A DNA stretch of 64,000 nucleotides, from NCBI GenBank assembly GCA_036403235.1, contig DASWRI010000083.1, positions 69,056-133,055 on the forward strand, given 5' to 3'. Under the pieces are notes generated by a model, which worked only from the letters and a program-made list of their open reading frames with translations, ran no database searches and had not been told where the DNA came from. Numbering within the stretch: the stretch's first letter is position 1; every line of letters starts with the position of its first letter. Positions 34,086 to 42,097 of the stretch are shown here, in pieces. Origin of the DNA: JBGTFE01 sp036403235. GTDB taxonomy: Bacteria; Acidobacteriota; Blastocatellia; Pyrinomonadales; Pyrinomonadaceae. Both the position numbers and the translations under genes were made by a program.

Positions 34086-34808
34086 ATGTGGGAAAATTGC
34101 CGGGAAAAGCTCGAACGGCTGAAAAACCTTGACCGCCAATGCCAGGCCTTCGGTGCGGAAGAACACAGGTATATTGTTAATTCGCGCTTGCCTGACGAAC
34201 TCATCTCGGATTTTGAAGAACACAGATATTTTAAAATACCGCTCGAACTCAGGCGTTTTTATATGGAAGTCGGAAACGGCATCGCCGGTCCCGGTTACGG
34301 TTTGAGCGACATTTTCCAGTTGGGAGGATTTCGCCCCCATATGCCTTACGAAGACGTCGAAAATTTGAAGCAAAGAGATGGCGTTGATTTCGATATTTCG
34401 CGTCTTACCGGAGTTATCCCGATTGTGCCGGAAGGCTGCGGGCATCAGGTTTGTTTGATAGCGTCGGGCGAAAAAGCCGGTAAAATAATCTATGTTTCCG
34501 AAGACGGATACGCGCAGGAAACCTCGAAGAATTTTGCCGAGTATTACACCGATTGGCTGGACGGAGAGCTTGAAAAATTTGAATTGGTCGAAAAGATGAT
34601 GCGGGCCGGAGCGAGCTATTCGGAAATTAGCGACGAATTGCAGGAAAAATCAGACTCGCTCGACGCCGGAGATATGATTGCGAGCATTGCCGACGCTGCA
34701 AAGCCCGCCGAGCTTTTCGGCACGCGGTATCACAAAATCTATCACGGAGCGGTGCAATTTCCCTGGTATGAAAAAATCCTGCGCGAATGGCAGGAACATA
34801 ATTTGTAA
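34086..34808 (+). CDS. SMI1/KNR4 (SUKH)-like protein
   Basis: 240 residues. The N-terminal about 150 fit the SUKH pattern: LPDELISDFEEHRYFKIPLELRRFYMEVGNG then LGGFRPHMP, IPIVPEGCGHQVCLIASGEKAG and YVSEDGYAQETSKNFAEYYTDWL. SUKH proteins are frequent immunity proteins of contact-dependent toxins, but many are stand-alone. No toxin gene is adjacent. The C-terminal 70 residues are helical with no known domain. Start ATG 34086 lies 3 nt after the previous stop. Confidence 0.75.
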   Translation: MWENCREKLERLKNLDRQCQAFGAEEHRYIVNSRLPDELISDFEEHRYFKIPLELRRFYMEVGNGIAGPGYGLSDIFQLGGFRPHMPYEDVENLKQRDGVDFDISRLTGVIPIVPEGCGHQVCLIASGEKAGKIIYVSEDGYAQETSKNFAEYYTDWLDGELEKFELVEKMMRAGASYSEISDELQEKSDSLDAGDMIASIADAAKPAELFGTRYHKIYHGAVQFPWYEKILREWQEHNL

Positions 34809-34822
34809 ATCCGGTGAAAATT

Positions 34823-35434
34823 ATGAAAAAAAGAAATGCGAAGACTGACGAATACATCGCAAAATCCGCCGATTTTGCCCGACCGATTCTGACGCATCTG
34901 CGCGAACTTGTTCACGAGGCCTGCCCGGAAATCGAGGAAACGTGGAAATGGAGTTTTCCGAATTTCGATTATAAAGGAATCGTTTGCAGTATGGCGGCGT
35001 TCAAACAGCATTGCAGCTTCGGTTTCTGGAAAGCGTCTTTAATGCCTGACCCGAACAAGCTTTTGACGCAGTCGAGCGAAGCAATGGGACAGATGGGACG
35101 CATCAAAAGTCTCGCCGATTTGCCGCCGGACGAAGTTTTGATTGCTTATATCAAACAAGCCGTCGAGCTGAACGAAAAAGGCGTCAAAGCGCCCGCCAGA
35201 GCAAAAACAACCGAGAAAACGGATTTGCAGATTCCCGATTACTTCACTTCCGCGCTTGAAGAAAATGAAAAAGCGTCTGAGACGTTTGAAAACTTCAGCT
35301 ATTCGAATAAAAGGGAATATCTCGAATGGATAAAAGAGGCAAAGACGGAAACGACCAGAAACAGGCGACTTGAAACAGCGATTGAGCAGATGGCTGAAGG
35401 CAAATCGAAAAACTGGAAATACGAGCGAAAATAA
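34823..35434 (+). CDS. DUF1801/YdeI-OmdA family protein
   Basis: 203 residues. N-terminal DUF1801-like part (ADFARPILTHLRELVHEACPEIEETWKWSFPNF; KQHCSFGFWKASL) and a C-terminal OmdA-like part (IPDYFTSALEENEKASETFENFSYSNKREYLEWIKEAKT-ETTRNRRLETAIEQMAEG). Known as a cytoplasmic family of uncertain function, often called bacteriocin-protection or YdeI-like. ATG 34823 has GGTGA upstream; GTG 34814 is an in-frame alternative. It overlaps nothing and follows the SUKH gene by 14 nt. Confidence 0.85.
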   Translation: MKKRNAKTDEYIAKSADFARPILTHLRELVHEACPEIEETWKWSFPNFDYKGIVCSMAAFKQHCSFGFWKASLMPDPNKLLTQSSEAMGQMGRIKSLADLPPDEVLIAYIKQAVELNEKGVKAPARAKTTEKTDLQIPDYFTSALEENEKASETFENFSYSNKREYLEWIKEAKTETTRNRRLETAIEQMAEGKSKNWKYERK

Positions 35435-35437
35435 GCT

Positions 35438-35623
35438 TTATGCAGTGGTTCGATTTTTGTCGGCTCGCTCGAAGTTTTCGTCATAATTCTCACATACGTT
35501 CTGCTCCGGCTCGCGAAACCGCGCAGCGAAAGTCTCGTTTATTCCCTGCTCAACAGCTTCGGGCGCGAGCCCGATAATCGTTTCATTGATTTACAGCTTC
35601 AACTTTTCCGCTTTTATAGTTGA
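35438..35623 (+). pseudogene. Start-less open frame resembling a decayed membrane-protein end
   Basis: In the same frame as the preceding gene and just after its stop, 61 codons are open to TGA 35621. The translation has one membrane-like helix (IFVGSLEVFVIILTYVLLRL) followed by a polar tail (AKPRSESLVYSLLNSFGREP). Codon choice matches real genes here (GTC, CTC, CGC, GAA), but no ATG/GTG/TTG start is present. It may be a 3' remnant of a lost gene. The rest of the gap to pdhA (35624-35746) shows only one repeat word. Confidence 0.4.
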
Positions 35624-35684
35624 ATTTTTCTGGCTTTTGATTAGTCTATTTGGTATCGGGAAATATTTTTAAGGAAGAAAAGTT

Positions 35685-35708
35685 AGCCGCGAATTACACT
35701 AATTACAC
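35685..35708. repeat. AGCCGCGAATTACAC repeat word upstream of pdhA
   Basis: Single copy of the word AGCCGCGAATTACACTAATT plus ACAC. It recurs as an inverted pair at 39267-39335 and as a single copy at 43145-43169. Confidence 0.6.
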
Positions 35709-35746
35709 AAATAAAAGAAGAAAAATAATTCTTGGCCAAAATAAAA

Positions 35747-36811
35747 ATGACGGCGAAAACGACTCTGGAAAAATCGAATAAATCCTTAACCTGCACAAAT
35801 AAAACTTCGCTCACGAGCGAGCGAAAAATAGAGCTTTACCGCTTTTTGAAAATGACGCGGATGTTTGACGAATTTACCGTCCGGCTCAAGCGGCAGGCAA
35901 AATTGACGGGCGGCGTGTTTACGTCGCTCGGACAGGAAGCGACGGCGGTCGGGACGGCGTTTGCTTTGGAAGCGCAGGATTTTATCGCGCCGTTGATACG
36001 CGATATCGGCGCTTGTTTCGTCAAAGGAATTCTTCCGCGCACGATTTTCACTCAATACTTAGGCAAAGCGAATGCGCCTTCGAGAGCGACCGACGTGCAG
36101 TTCCATTTTGCCGATTTGGAGAAAGGTTTTGTCGGCCCGATTTCGCATCTCGGCGATATGATTCCGGTGATGACCGGCATTTTGCTCGCCGCGCGGATGA
36201 AACAGGAGACCAGAGTCGCCGCCGCATACATCGGCGAAGGCGCGTCTTCGACCGGCGCGTTTCACGAAGGCATCAATTTCGCCGCCGTCCAGCGTCTTCC
36301 GCTTATCACCATTATCGAAAACAACGGCTACGCGTATTCGACGCCGACGCGCAATCAGTGCGCGGCCGAATCTTTCGTCGAAAAAGCTGCGGGCTACGGA
36401 ATTCTCGGCTTGAAGACGGACGGAAACGACATCGTTGCATGTTTTGAGACGATGAAAACGGCGGTCGAGCACGCGCGCGCGGGAAACGGCGCGGTTTTAA
36501 TCGAAGCGATGACTTATCGCCGCAAAGGTCACGCCGAGCACGATAATCAATCTTACGTTCCGGCGGGCGAAATCGAGCGCTGGGCGACGACCAGCGACCC
36601 GATTGACCGTTACGAAAGATTTTTAATCGAAGAAAAAATCGCGACGGCCGGAGACCTCGACGAAATTGCGACGGAAGTCGAAAAATATTTAAACAAAGAG
36701 CTGGCCGTTGCCGAAGAAGCGCCTTTTCCCGAGCCCGTTTCGGCCGCCTACGACGTTTTCGATAACTCGGTAGTTTCGCCCGCGTTCAAAAAAAAGATTC
36801 TGGAAAAATGA
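35747..36811 (+). CDS. pdhA: 2-oxoacid (probably pyruvate) dehydrogenase E1 alpha subunit
   Basis: 354 residues. Thiamine-diphosphate binding is shown by AAYIGEGASSTGAFHEGINFA and ENNGYAYSTPT. The phosphorylation-loop-like RRKGHAEHD follows. The split alpha/beta form is shared by pyruvate and branched-chain dehydrogenases, so substrate is inferred. Its partners pdhB and pdhC are 5 to 11 kb downstream on the same strand, not adjacent. TTG 35732 (five codons upstream) is an alternative start; neither has a good ribosome site. Confidence 0.88.
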   Translation: MTAKTTLEKSNKSLTCTNKTSLTSERKIELYRFLKMTRMFDEFTVRLKRQAKLTGGVFTSLGQEATAVGTAFALEAQDFIAPLIRDIGACFVKGILPRTIFTQYLGKANAPSRATDVQFHFADLEKGFVGPISHLGDMIPVMTGILLAARMKQETRVAAAYIGEGASSTGAFHEGINFAAVQRLPLITIIENNGYAYSTPTRNQCAAESFVEKAAGYGILGLKTDGNDIVACFETMKTAVEHARAGNGAVLIEAMTYRRKGHAEHDNQSYVPAGEIERWATTSDPIDRYERFLIEEKIATAGDLDEIATEVEKYLNKELAVAEEAPFPEPVSAAYDVFDNSVVSPAFKKKILEK

Positions 36812-36828
36812 CGGAAAATTAAAACAGT

Positions 36829-36902
36829 ATGGACAAGATAGACAGGATTAAATATTAATAATTTACGCCGGATTTTGTTTTTATCCTGTTCATCCCGTCC
36901 AT
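36829..36902. repeat. Inverted ATGGACARGAT-type repeat
   Basis: ATGGACAAGATAGACAGGAT (36829-36848) faces ATCCTGTTCATCCCGTCCAT (36883-36902); 16 of 20 positions pair across a 34-nt loop. It fills the gap between pdhA and the TPR gene and may fold as a hairpin. Confidence 0.7.
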
Positions 36903-36939
36903 CGTGCTTTAAAATCTCTTTATATATCTGGAGAGAATT

Positions 36940-37512
36940 ATGGATTTTAACGGAAACGGTAATTTTAACTTGAACGACGATTTCAGCAGCCTGCTGCCGA
37001 ACCGCGCCGAGCTCGAGTGCGAGGAGATGTTTATCGAAGCCGACCGTCTGCTTAACGAAGGAGTTTTGATGGAAGCGGTCGATAAGCTCGCGCAGATTCT
37101 CAAACGCAATCCGCGTTTCGGCAAAGCCTATAATCATCTCGGCTGGCTTTACGAAACCAAATATAAAGATATGGCGCGCGCCGAAAAATATTACAAAGCC
37201 GCGATGGAGTATGCGCCGAATTACAACGCTTCTTATCTGAATTACTGCTATTTTCTTTCGAATCAGGGACGTTTTGAAGAGCTCAAAACGCATCTCGACC
37301 GCGTTTCGCAGATTACGGGCATTTCCAAAGACACGATTTACAACGAATACGCGATTATGTATGAAATGCAAGGCGACCCGCACACGGCGATTGATTATTA
37401 CCAGAAAGCGGCGATGATTACGCTCGATATGGCGCGGCTCGACAAATACAAGGAAAGTATCGACCGCTGCCGCAAAAAACTTGAGATTTTAAATCCGAGA
37501 ACGAGTTTTTAA
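36940..37512 (+). CDS. TPR protein
   Basis: 190 residues, soluble. About three tetratricopeptide repeats: ADRLLNEGVLMEAVDKLAQILKRNP, KAYNHLGWLYETKYKDMARAEKYYK and a third around NEYAIMYEMQGDPHTAIDYYQKAAM. No signal peptide. TPR proteins act as scaffolds for protein contacts; the partner is not evident. Ribosome site GGAGAG precedes ATG 36940. The following gene at 37605 may be in the same unit. Confidence 0.82.
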   Translation: MDFNGNGNFNLNDDFSSLLPNRAELECEEMFIEADRLLNEGVLMEAVDKLAQILKRNPRFGKAYNHLGWLYETKYKDMARAEKYYKAAMEYAPNYNASYLNYCYFLSNQGRFEELKTHLDRVSQITGISKDTIYNEYAIMYEMQGDPHTAIDYYQKAAMITLDMARLDKYKESIDRCRKKLEILNPRTSF

Positions 37513-37604
37513 TTGGTCAGTCGTCAGACGTCCGCTGCCGTTTGAGTTTAATCCGAGAACGCAATTTGAATTTAATTGCAACGGGCAACTGACTTAGGAC
37601 AAAT

Positions 37605-38033
37605 ATGCAAAATTTCATTACCGTTCCATTTAAGACCGAAAGCGGATTGTCGCAGATTGACGGCATCGCGAAATTTTCGTCGGCCGGAATCGTTCTGGAA
37701 TTCGAGTCGAAGCTGCTCGGCCTCATCAGCGGCGGTGTCAGGGAAATTCGCCTGCCGCTCGACGATTTGCTCGATGTAAAATTTCGCAGAGGCCTTTTCA
37801 AGCGCTGGGCGCGCGTCGAAATTCGTCTGAAAAGCTTCGCGAAATTGAGCGAGCTGCCGAGCCGCGACGGCAAAATCACTCTCAAGCTTCAGCGCGACGA
37901 CTTTGAGCGGGCGCGCGACGCCGTCGCCAGACTGCAGAAAGATTTGACCGAACACGTCGAAGCTCTCCCGCCCGCGCACACGTCCGTCAGCCGGCTTTTC
38001 GACGACGAAGCCGACACAAAAGAATTAAAATAG
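37605..38033 (+). CDS. Small PH-like hypothetical protein
   Basis: 142 residues, no signal peptide. The first 110 residues are beta-rich (FITVPFKTESGLSQIDGIAK; FSSAGIVLEFESKLLG; REIRLPLDDLLDVKFRRGLF) and resemble bacterial PH-type domains, with a helix (DFERARDAVARLQKDLTEHV) closing the fold. This is a shape-based impression, not a confirmed family. It lies 92 nt after the TPR gene; the gap has a short GTCAG-like word. Confidence 0.6.
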   Translation: MQNFITVPFKTESGLSQIDGIAKFSSAGIVLEFESKLLGLISGGVREIRLPLDDLLDVKFRRGLFKRWARVEIRLKSFAKLSELPSRDGKITLKLQRDDFERARDAVARLQKDLTEHVEALPPAHTSVSRLFDDEADTKELK

Positions 38034-38089
38034 CAAAATCCGGTAGGAAATTTCAGAGATTCTGGCGTTGAATCTGAGAGATTTATGCA

Positions 38090-38120
38090 AAAGGTTTATT
38101 CCCTGAAGAATTAAACCTTT
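38090..38120 (+). terminator. Hairpin after the PH-like gene
   Basis: AAAGGTTTA (38090-38098) pairs perfectly with TAAACCTTT (38112-38120), loop 13 nt. A smaller AGATTC/GAATCT hairpin precedes it. There is only a TTTTT tract about 8 nt later, so termination is possible but not certain. Confidence 0.45.
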
Positions 38121-38147
38121 AATGCGGTTTTTAGTATCATTGAAATA

Positions 38148-39233
38148 ATGAAAAAATGGCTCGTTCGCATCGCTTTTGTCATTGCCTGCGTCTTTCTCGG
38201 CTTGATAATCGTCATCGTGATTGACGAAAATGATAAAACAGTGATAAAAAGTTACGCCAAAAACGAAAATCTGACGACCATTAAAGCCGGATGGGAAGGC
38301 ACGCCCGTCGACGAAAAAGGTCGTTTCGTCAATTACGAGCATCCTTTTCTGCCGAAAATTCTCGATATACTGAAGTGGCAGCTTTCCGCCAAGCCGCAAA
38401 AAGAAGAAAAGCAGAACGATACCGAGCGCCTCGCCGTTTTAGACCCGGCCGCATTCTTAAACAGCGACAAAGACGGCATTTTATGGCTCGGGCACGCTTC
38501 GTTTTTTATTCGTCTCGCGGGCAAAAGCCTTCTGCTCGACCCGGTTTTCGGCAAGCCTTCGTTCGTCAAAACTTTTGTCGACGTGCCTTCGCCGATAGAT
38601 AAAATAAAACGCGTCGATTACGTCCTGCTCTCGCACGACCACCGCGACCACTGCGACGAAGATTCAATCAAGCAGATTGCCGCCAAATTTCCCGAAGCGC
38701 GTTTTTACGGCGGCCTGCGAATGGACGAGCTGCTAAAAGACTGGATTCCGAACCAGACGCAGAGCGCGGGCTGGTTTCAGCAGTTCACTCTGCCCGACGA
38801 CGCTTTGAAAATCTTCTTTCTGCCCGTCCGCCACTGGTGCCGGCGCGGGCTTTTCGACACCAACGAAAGGCTCTGGGGCGGATACGTTATTCAGGGCGCG
38901 GGGCGCACGATTTATTTCAGCGGCGATTCGGGCTACGGCTCGCATTTCGGCGAAATCAAGGAGTTTTTCCCGAACATCGATTATTTTTTAATCGGCATCG
39001 GCGCATATAAGCCGCGCTGGTTTATGGAGCCGAACCACAATTCGCCCGAAGAAGCCTTAAAAGCTGCCGTCGATGCAAACGCAAAAACGATTATCCCGAT
39101 GCACTTCGGGCGCTTCGATTTATCGGACGAGCCGCCGGGCGAGCCTTTAAGAATATTGCGGGAAAAAGCGCGGGAAATGAATATTTCGGATAGAATTAAA
39201 GCGTTGAATATCAACGAGAGTTTGACTTTTTGA
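38148..39233 (+). CDS. Membrane-anchored metallo-beta-lactamase-fold hydrolase
   Basis: 361 residues. An N-terminal signal anchor (IAFVIACVFLGLIIVIVI) is followed by an MBL domain with the zinc motif HDHRDH (163-168), an ILWLGHASFFIRLAGKSLLLDP opening and further metal sites at GDSGYG and PMHFGRFDLSDEP. The pattern is that of the UlaG/NAPE-PLD-like branch (N-acyl phosphatidylethanolamine-hydrolysing phospholipase D-like). Substrate not provable from sequence; a lipid or lactone is plausible. Confidence 0.85.
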   Translation: MKKWLVRIAFVIACVFLGLIIVIVIDENDKTVIKSYAKNENLTTIKAGWEGTPVDEKGRFVNYEHPFLPKILDILKWQLSAKPQKEEKQNDTERLAVLDPAAFLNSDKDGILWLGHASFFIRLAGKSLLLDPVFGKPSFVKTFVDVPSPIDKIKRVDYVLLSHDHRDHCDEDSIKQIAAKFPEARFYGGLRMDELLKDWIPNQTQSAGWFQQFTLPDDALKIFFLPVRHWCRRGLFDTNERLWGGYVIQGAGRTIYFSGDSGYGSHFGEIKEFFPNIDYFLIGIGAYKPRWFMEPNHNSPEEALKAAVDANAKTIIPMHFGRFDLSDEPPGEPLRILREKAREMNISDRIKALNINESLTF

Positions 39234-39266
39234 AACCGCCGAAACGCGGGAAAGAAAAACAGATTA

Positions 39267-39335
39267 GCCGCGAATTACACAGATAACACGAATGACATCG
39301 GATTTATAATTAGTGTAATCCGTGTAATTTGCGGC
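39267..39335. repeat. Inverted GCCGCGAATTACAC repeat
   Basis: A 23-nt arm at 39267-39289 (starts GCCGCGAATTACACAGATAA) and a 23-nt arm at 39313-39335 (ends GTGTAATTTGCGGC) complement each other at 19 positions around a 23-nt loop. It lies just upstream of the M14 peptidase gene. Confidence 0.75.
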
Positions 39336-39373
39336 GAAAAAATCTCCGCGTTCCGTGCGGCGAAAAAATAATT

Positions 39374-41185
39374 ATGAATGTTCCAAATCTGAAATTTACG
39401 ATTGCTGTTTTCAGTTTTATCTTTCTATTTTTTATGAACACAAACGCACAGAGCGAATCGAATAACGTCCCGAAAGAATGGCAGACGCTGGCCGAGCAGA
39501 CCGATTATCAACGAAGCTGGAACTACGCCGACACGATTGCGTTTGCGCAAAAGCTCGACAAGGCTTCCGACCAAATCGTCTACAAATCGTTCGGCAAAAG
39601 CGGCGAAGGGCGCGATATGCCGCTTCTGATTGTTTCGAACGACAAAGATTTCACGCCGGAAAAGGCGAAAAAATCGGGCAAGGCGATAATTTTTATACAG
39701 GGCGGAATTCATTCGGGCGAGATTGACGGCAAAGACGCGGGCTACGCGCTCCTTCGTGATATTGCCATCACGAAAACGCGCGCCGATTTATTAAAAGACG
39801 TCGTGATTATTTTCGTCCCGATTTACAACGTCGACGGGCACGAGCTCGCTTCGCCGTATAATCGAATCAATCAAAACGGGCCGCAGGAGATGGGTTTTCG
39901 CGGAACTTCGACAAACTTAAACTTAAACCGCGATTATATGAAAGTCGATGCGCCCGAAACGCGCGCGTGGCTCGCGCTCTGGAACGAGTGGAAGCCCGAC
40001 TTTTTTATCGACTGTCACGTCACGGACGGCGCGGATTTTCAATACAACGTCACCTACGAATACGCGCATTTCGACGAAGTTTCGCCGTTTATCAAAAACT
40101 GGATGGACGCGCATTTCGACGGGAACATCGTTCCGAAAGTCGAACGAGAAGGAAATCTTCTGACGCATTACGTCGAATTTGCCGGGCGCGAAGTGACGGG
40201 CGGCGTCGCCACGTTTATCGCCACGCCGCGTTTTGCGACCGGCTACACGCCGCTCAGAAATCGCGCCGGATTATTGATTGAAACGCACAGCATGAAGCCG
40301 TACAAATCCCGCGTTCGCGGAACTTACGACGTTCTGCGTTATTCAATCGAGGAGATAAATCAAACAAAGGCGAGCCTTTTTGAAGCCAACCGAAAGGCCG
40401 ACGAAGAAACCGTCGAGCGCGGCAAAACTTACGACGCGAACCGCAAATTCCCGCTTCGTCTGGACATTACCGACAAATCGACGCCCTTCCAATTCAAAGC
40501 CGTCGAATACAAAAAGGAAAAAAGCGACATCTCCGGCGCGGAGCGAATCGTTTACGGCACGAAACCGATGACCGTAACGATTCCGAAATTCGACGAGGCG
40601 CGCGTCACGGCGTCGGTCGCGCCGCCGCTTTATTACATCGTCCCGCCGCAGTGGCAGGAAGTCATCAATCGTTTGCAGGAACACGGAATTAAATTTCAGA
40701 GAACGCAAGCGCCTTTGACCATCGAAGTCGAAAGCTATCGTTTTACCGAGCCGAAATGGGCGACCGCTTCGTTTGAAAGCCGCGTCACGATGAGCTTCAA
40801 ATCAAATTCGATAAAAGAAACGCGCACGTTTCCGGCGGGCTCGGTCGTCGTCCCGCTCGCGCAGGAAGCGGCCAACGTCGCGATTCACCTGTTAGAGCCC
40901 GACGCGCCCGATTCGTTTATGTTCTGGGGATTTTTCAGCGCGATTTTCGAGCAGAAAGAATACGGCGAAGGCTACGTCGTCGAAAAGCTCGCCCGCGAGA
41001 TGCTCGCCAAAGACGAAAACCTGCGCAAGGAATTCGAAGAAAAGCTAAAAGACCCGAATTTCGCCAAAAACCCGCGCGCGCGTCTCAATTTCTTTTACGA
41101 CCGCTCGCCGTATTCCGAAAAACGCATCGGCCTCTACCCGGTCGGGCGGATTGTGACGAAACTGGACGAGAAGATTTTGAGATAA
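39374..41185 (+). CDS. Secreted M14-family zinc carboxypeptidase-like protein
   Basis: 603 residues from ATG 39374, signal peptide FTIAVFSFIFLFFMNTNAQ. The M14 zinc motif HSGE (His113, Glu116) occurs in IFIQGGIHSGEIDGKDAG, with the third-ligand region FFIDCHVTDG and a likely catalytic Glu in LLIETHSMKPY. A C-terminal 250-residue beta region follows. Likely periplasmic or secreted peptidase. The longer frame from 39329 reads through the repeat and is not used. Confidence 0.85.
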   Translation: MNVPNLKFTIAVFSFIFLFFMNTNAQSESNNVPKEWQTLAEQTDYQRSWNYADTIAFAQKLDKASDQIVYKSFGKSGEGRDMPLLIVSNDKDFTPEKAKKSGKAIIFIQGGIHSGEIDGKDAGYALLRDIAITKTRADLLKDVVIIFVPIYNVDGHELASPYNRINQNGPQEMGFRGTSTNLNLNRDYMKVDAPETRAWLALWNEWKPDFFIDCHVTDGADFQYNVTYEYAHFDEVSPFIKNWMDAHFDGNIVPKVEREGNLLTHYVEFAGREVTGGVATFIATPRFATGYTPLRNRAGLLIETHSMKPYKSRVRGTYDVLRYSIEEINQTKASLFEANRKADEETVERGKTYDANRKFPLRLDITDKSTPFQFKAVEYKKEKSDISGAERIVYGTKPMTVTIPKFDEARVTASVAPPLYYIVPPQWQEVINRLQEHGIKFQRTQAPLTIEVESYRFTEPKWATASFESRVTMSFKSNSIKETRTFPAGSVVVPLAQEAANVAIHLLEPDAPDSFMFWGFFSAIFEQKEYGEGYVVEKLAREMLAKDENLRKEFEEKLKDPNFAKNPRARLNFFYDRSPYSEKRIGLYPVGRIVTKLDEKILR

Positions 41186-41209
41186 ACCGCAAATTAGATA
41201 TTTGCGCCA

Positions 41210-41253
41210 GTCGCCAAAGGCGACATTCAAAATTGTTCGTCACCTTTGGCGAC
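41210..41253. repeat. Inverted GTCGCCAAAGGCGAC repeat
   Basis: GTCGCCAAAGGCGAC (41210-41224) is itself a perfect 6-bp hairpin with an AAA loop. GTCACCTTTGGCGAC (41239-41253) is its near-complement, with one mismatch, so either a local or a longer hairpin can form. It sits after the M14 gene without a T-run. Confidence 0.55.
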
Positions 41254-41290
41254 AAAACCCAATAATATCGAAAATTAAAATATGGTCTCG

Positions 41291-41488
41291 TAAATTTAAG
41301 CTCTTGAGGTCTAAACTTAAAGCGGCTAATTCTAAATTTAAGATACTGAGAGTTAAATTTAGAATTATGACGCTTAAACTTAGAGAAAATTAATTTAACT
41401 TTAGAGCGATAGTATGTAAATTTAGATGTTCAGACTCTAAGTTTAGAGTTAAAGACCTTAAATTTTTATGTTTCAGGTTAAAATTTTG
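41291..41488. repeat. Array of nine to ten 21-bp-spaced TAAATTTAG units
   Basis: Units start at 41291, 41312, 41333, 41354, 41375, 41396, 41417, 41438 and 41459, each exactly 21 bp apart; a tenth, AAAATTTTG, falls at 41480. The first nine bases are conserved as TAAATTTAG or TAAACTTAA with few changes (TAACTTTAG, TAAGTTTAG), the other 12 vary. 21 bp is two helical turns, and also seven codons. The rest of the gap (41186-41512) shows the hairpin at 41210 and no gene. Confidence 0.85.
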
Positions 41489-41512
41489 ATAAATCAATCG
41501 TTATTCTTCATT

Positions 41513-41971
41513 TTATTTTTTGATGCCGGTTCGGTTGAAAAACTGTCTTAAATCAGCGACTTTTTGGTCAAAGCCGTCAGCGCCGCTGCCTTTTTTGTAT
41601 TTTGAATAATTGTAGTCTTTTAGAGAGTCTTCGAAATTATCGGAATCATGCAGGATTTTTGTGCTTTTCATTCGCGAGGCGAGGCTAGAGAGATGGTTTG
41701 AACGGGTTTCCAGAAATTGGCGCGCTCGGTAATCGGATTCAAACTCGCCCCAATCGACATCGGGCGAGCTCGTATTCGGACTGTGTTGATGATAATCGCG
41801 CACTTTGTTCACCAAAAGCTTGTTTTTCTCGTTGATGCGCCCGTATTTAACGCGCTCTTTTTCGTCTAAGGCGACGAGCTTGCCCGATAAAATGGCTTCG
41901 ATTTGCGATATATGATTGTCGATTTCGTCGCGGTCTGTCTGCGTCAGAAGATTTTTGATTTTGTCTCTCAT
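41513..41971 (-). CDS. Hypothetical protein
   Basis: 152 residues, soluble, charged and mostly helical (RDEIDNHISQIEAILSGKLV; KERVKYGRINEKNKLLVNKV), with no signal peptide. No family recognised. Base use is more AT-rich than its neighbours and the codons less biased, which suggests an acquired gene. It is transcribed towards the 21-bp array, which lies just after its stop, and divergently from pdhB. Confidence 0.6.
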   Translation of the reverse strand: MRDKIKNLLTQTDRDEIDNHISQIEAILSGKLVALDEKERVKYGRINEKNKLLVNKVRDYHQHSPNTSSPDVDWGEFESDYRARQFLETRSNHLSSLASRMKSTKILHDSDNFEDSLKDYNYSKYKKGSGADGFDQKVADLRQFFNRTGIKK

Positions 41972-42097
41972 AACAGTCTCTATATATCCATTTGTCTTAG
42001 ATTTTTTCTTGCCGAATAATATAAACGAATCGACGCGCGACTGTCTATAAATTTTTGAGATTGTAATATAATTATCAGGACGATTTTTTCTAAATAA

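Noticed and set aside
41202..41393. 63-codon frame through the 21-bp array as a gene
   Set aside because: The heptad K-F/L-K pattern follows from the DNA period. There is no ribosome site, and stop codons end it within the array.
41291..41488. 21-bp array as a CRISPR array
   Set aside because: The conserved part is only about 9 bp, the variable part 12 bp, and there are no cas genes. Dimensions do not fit CRISPR.
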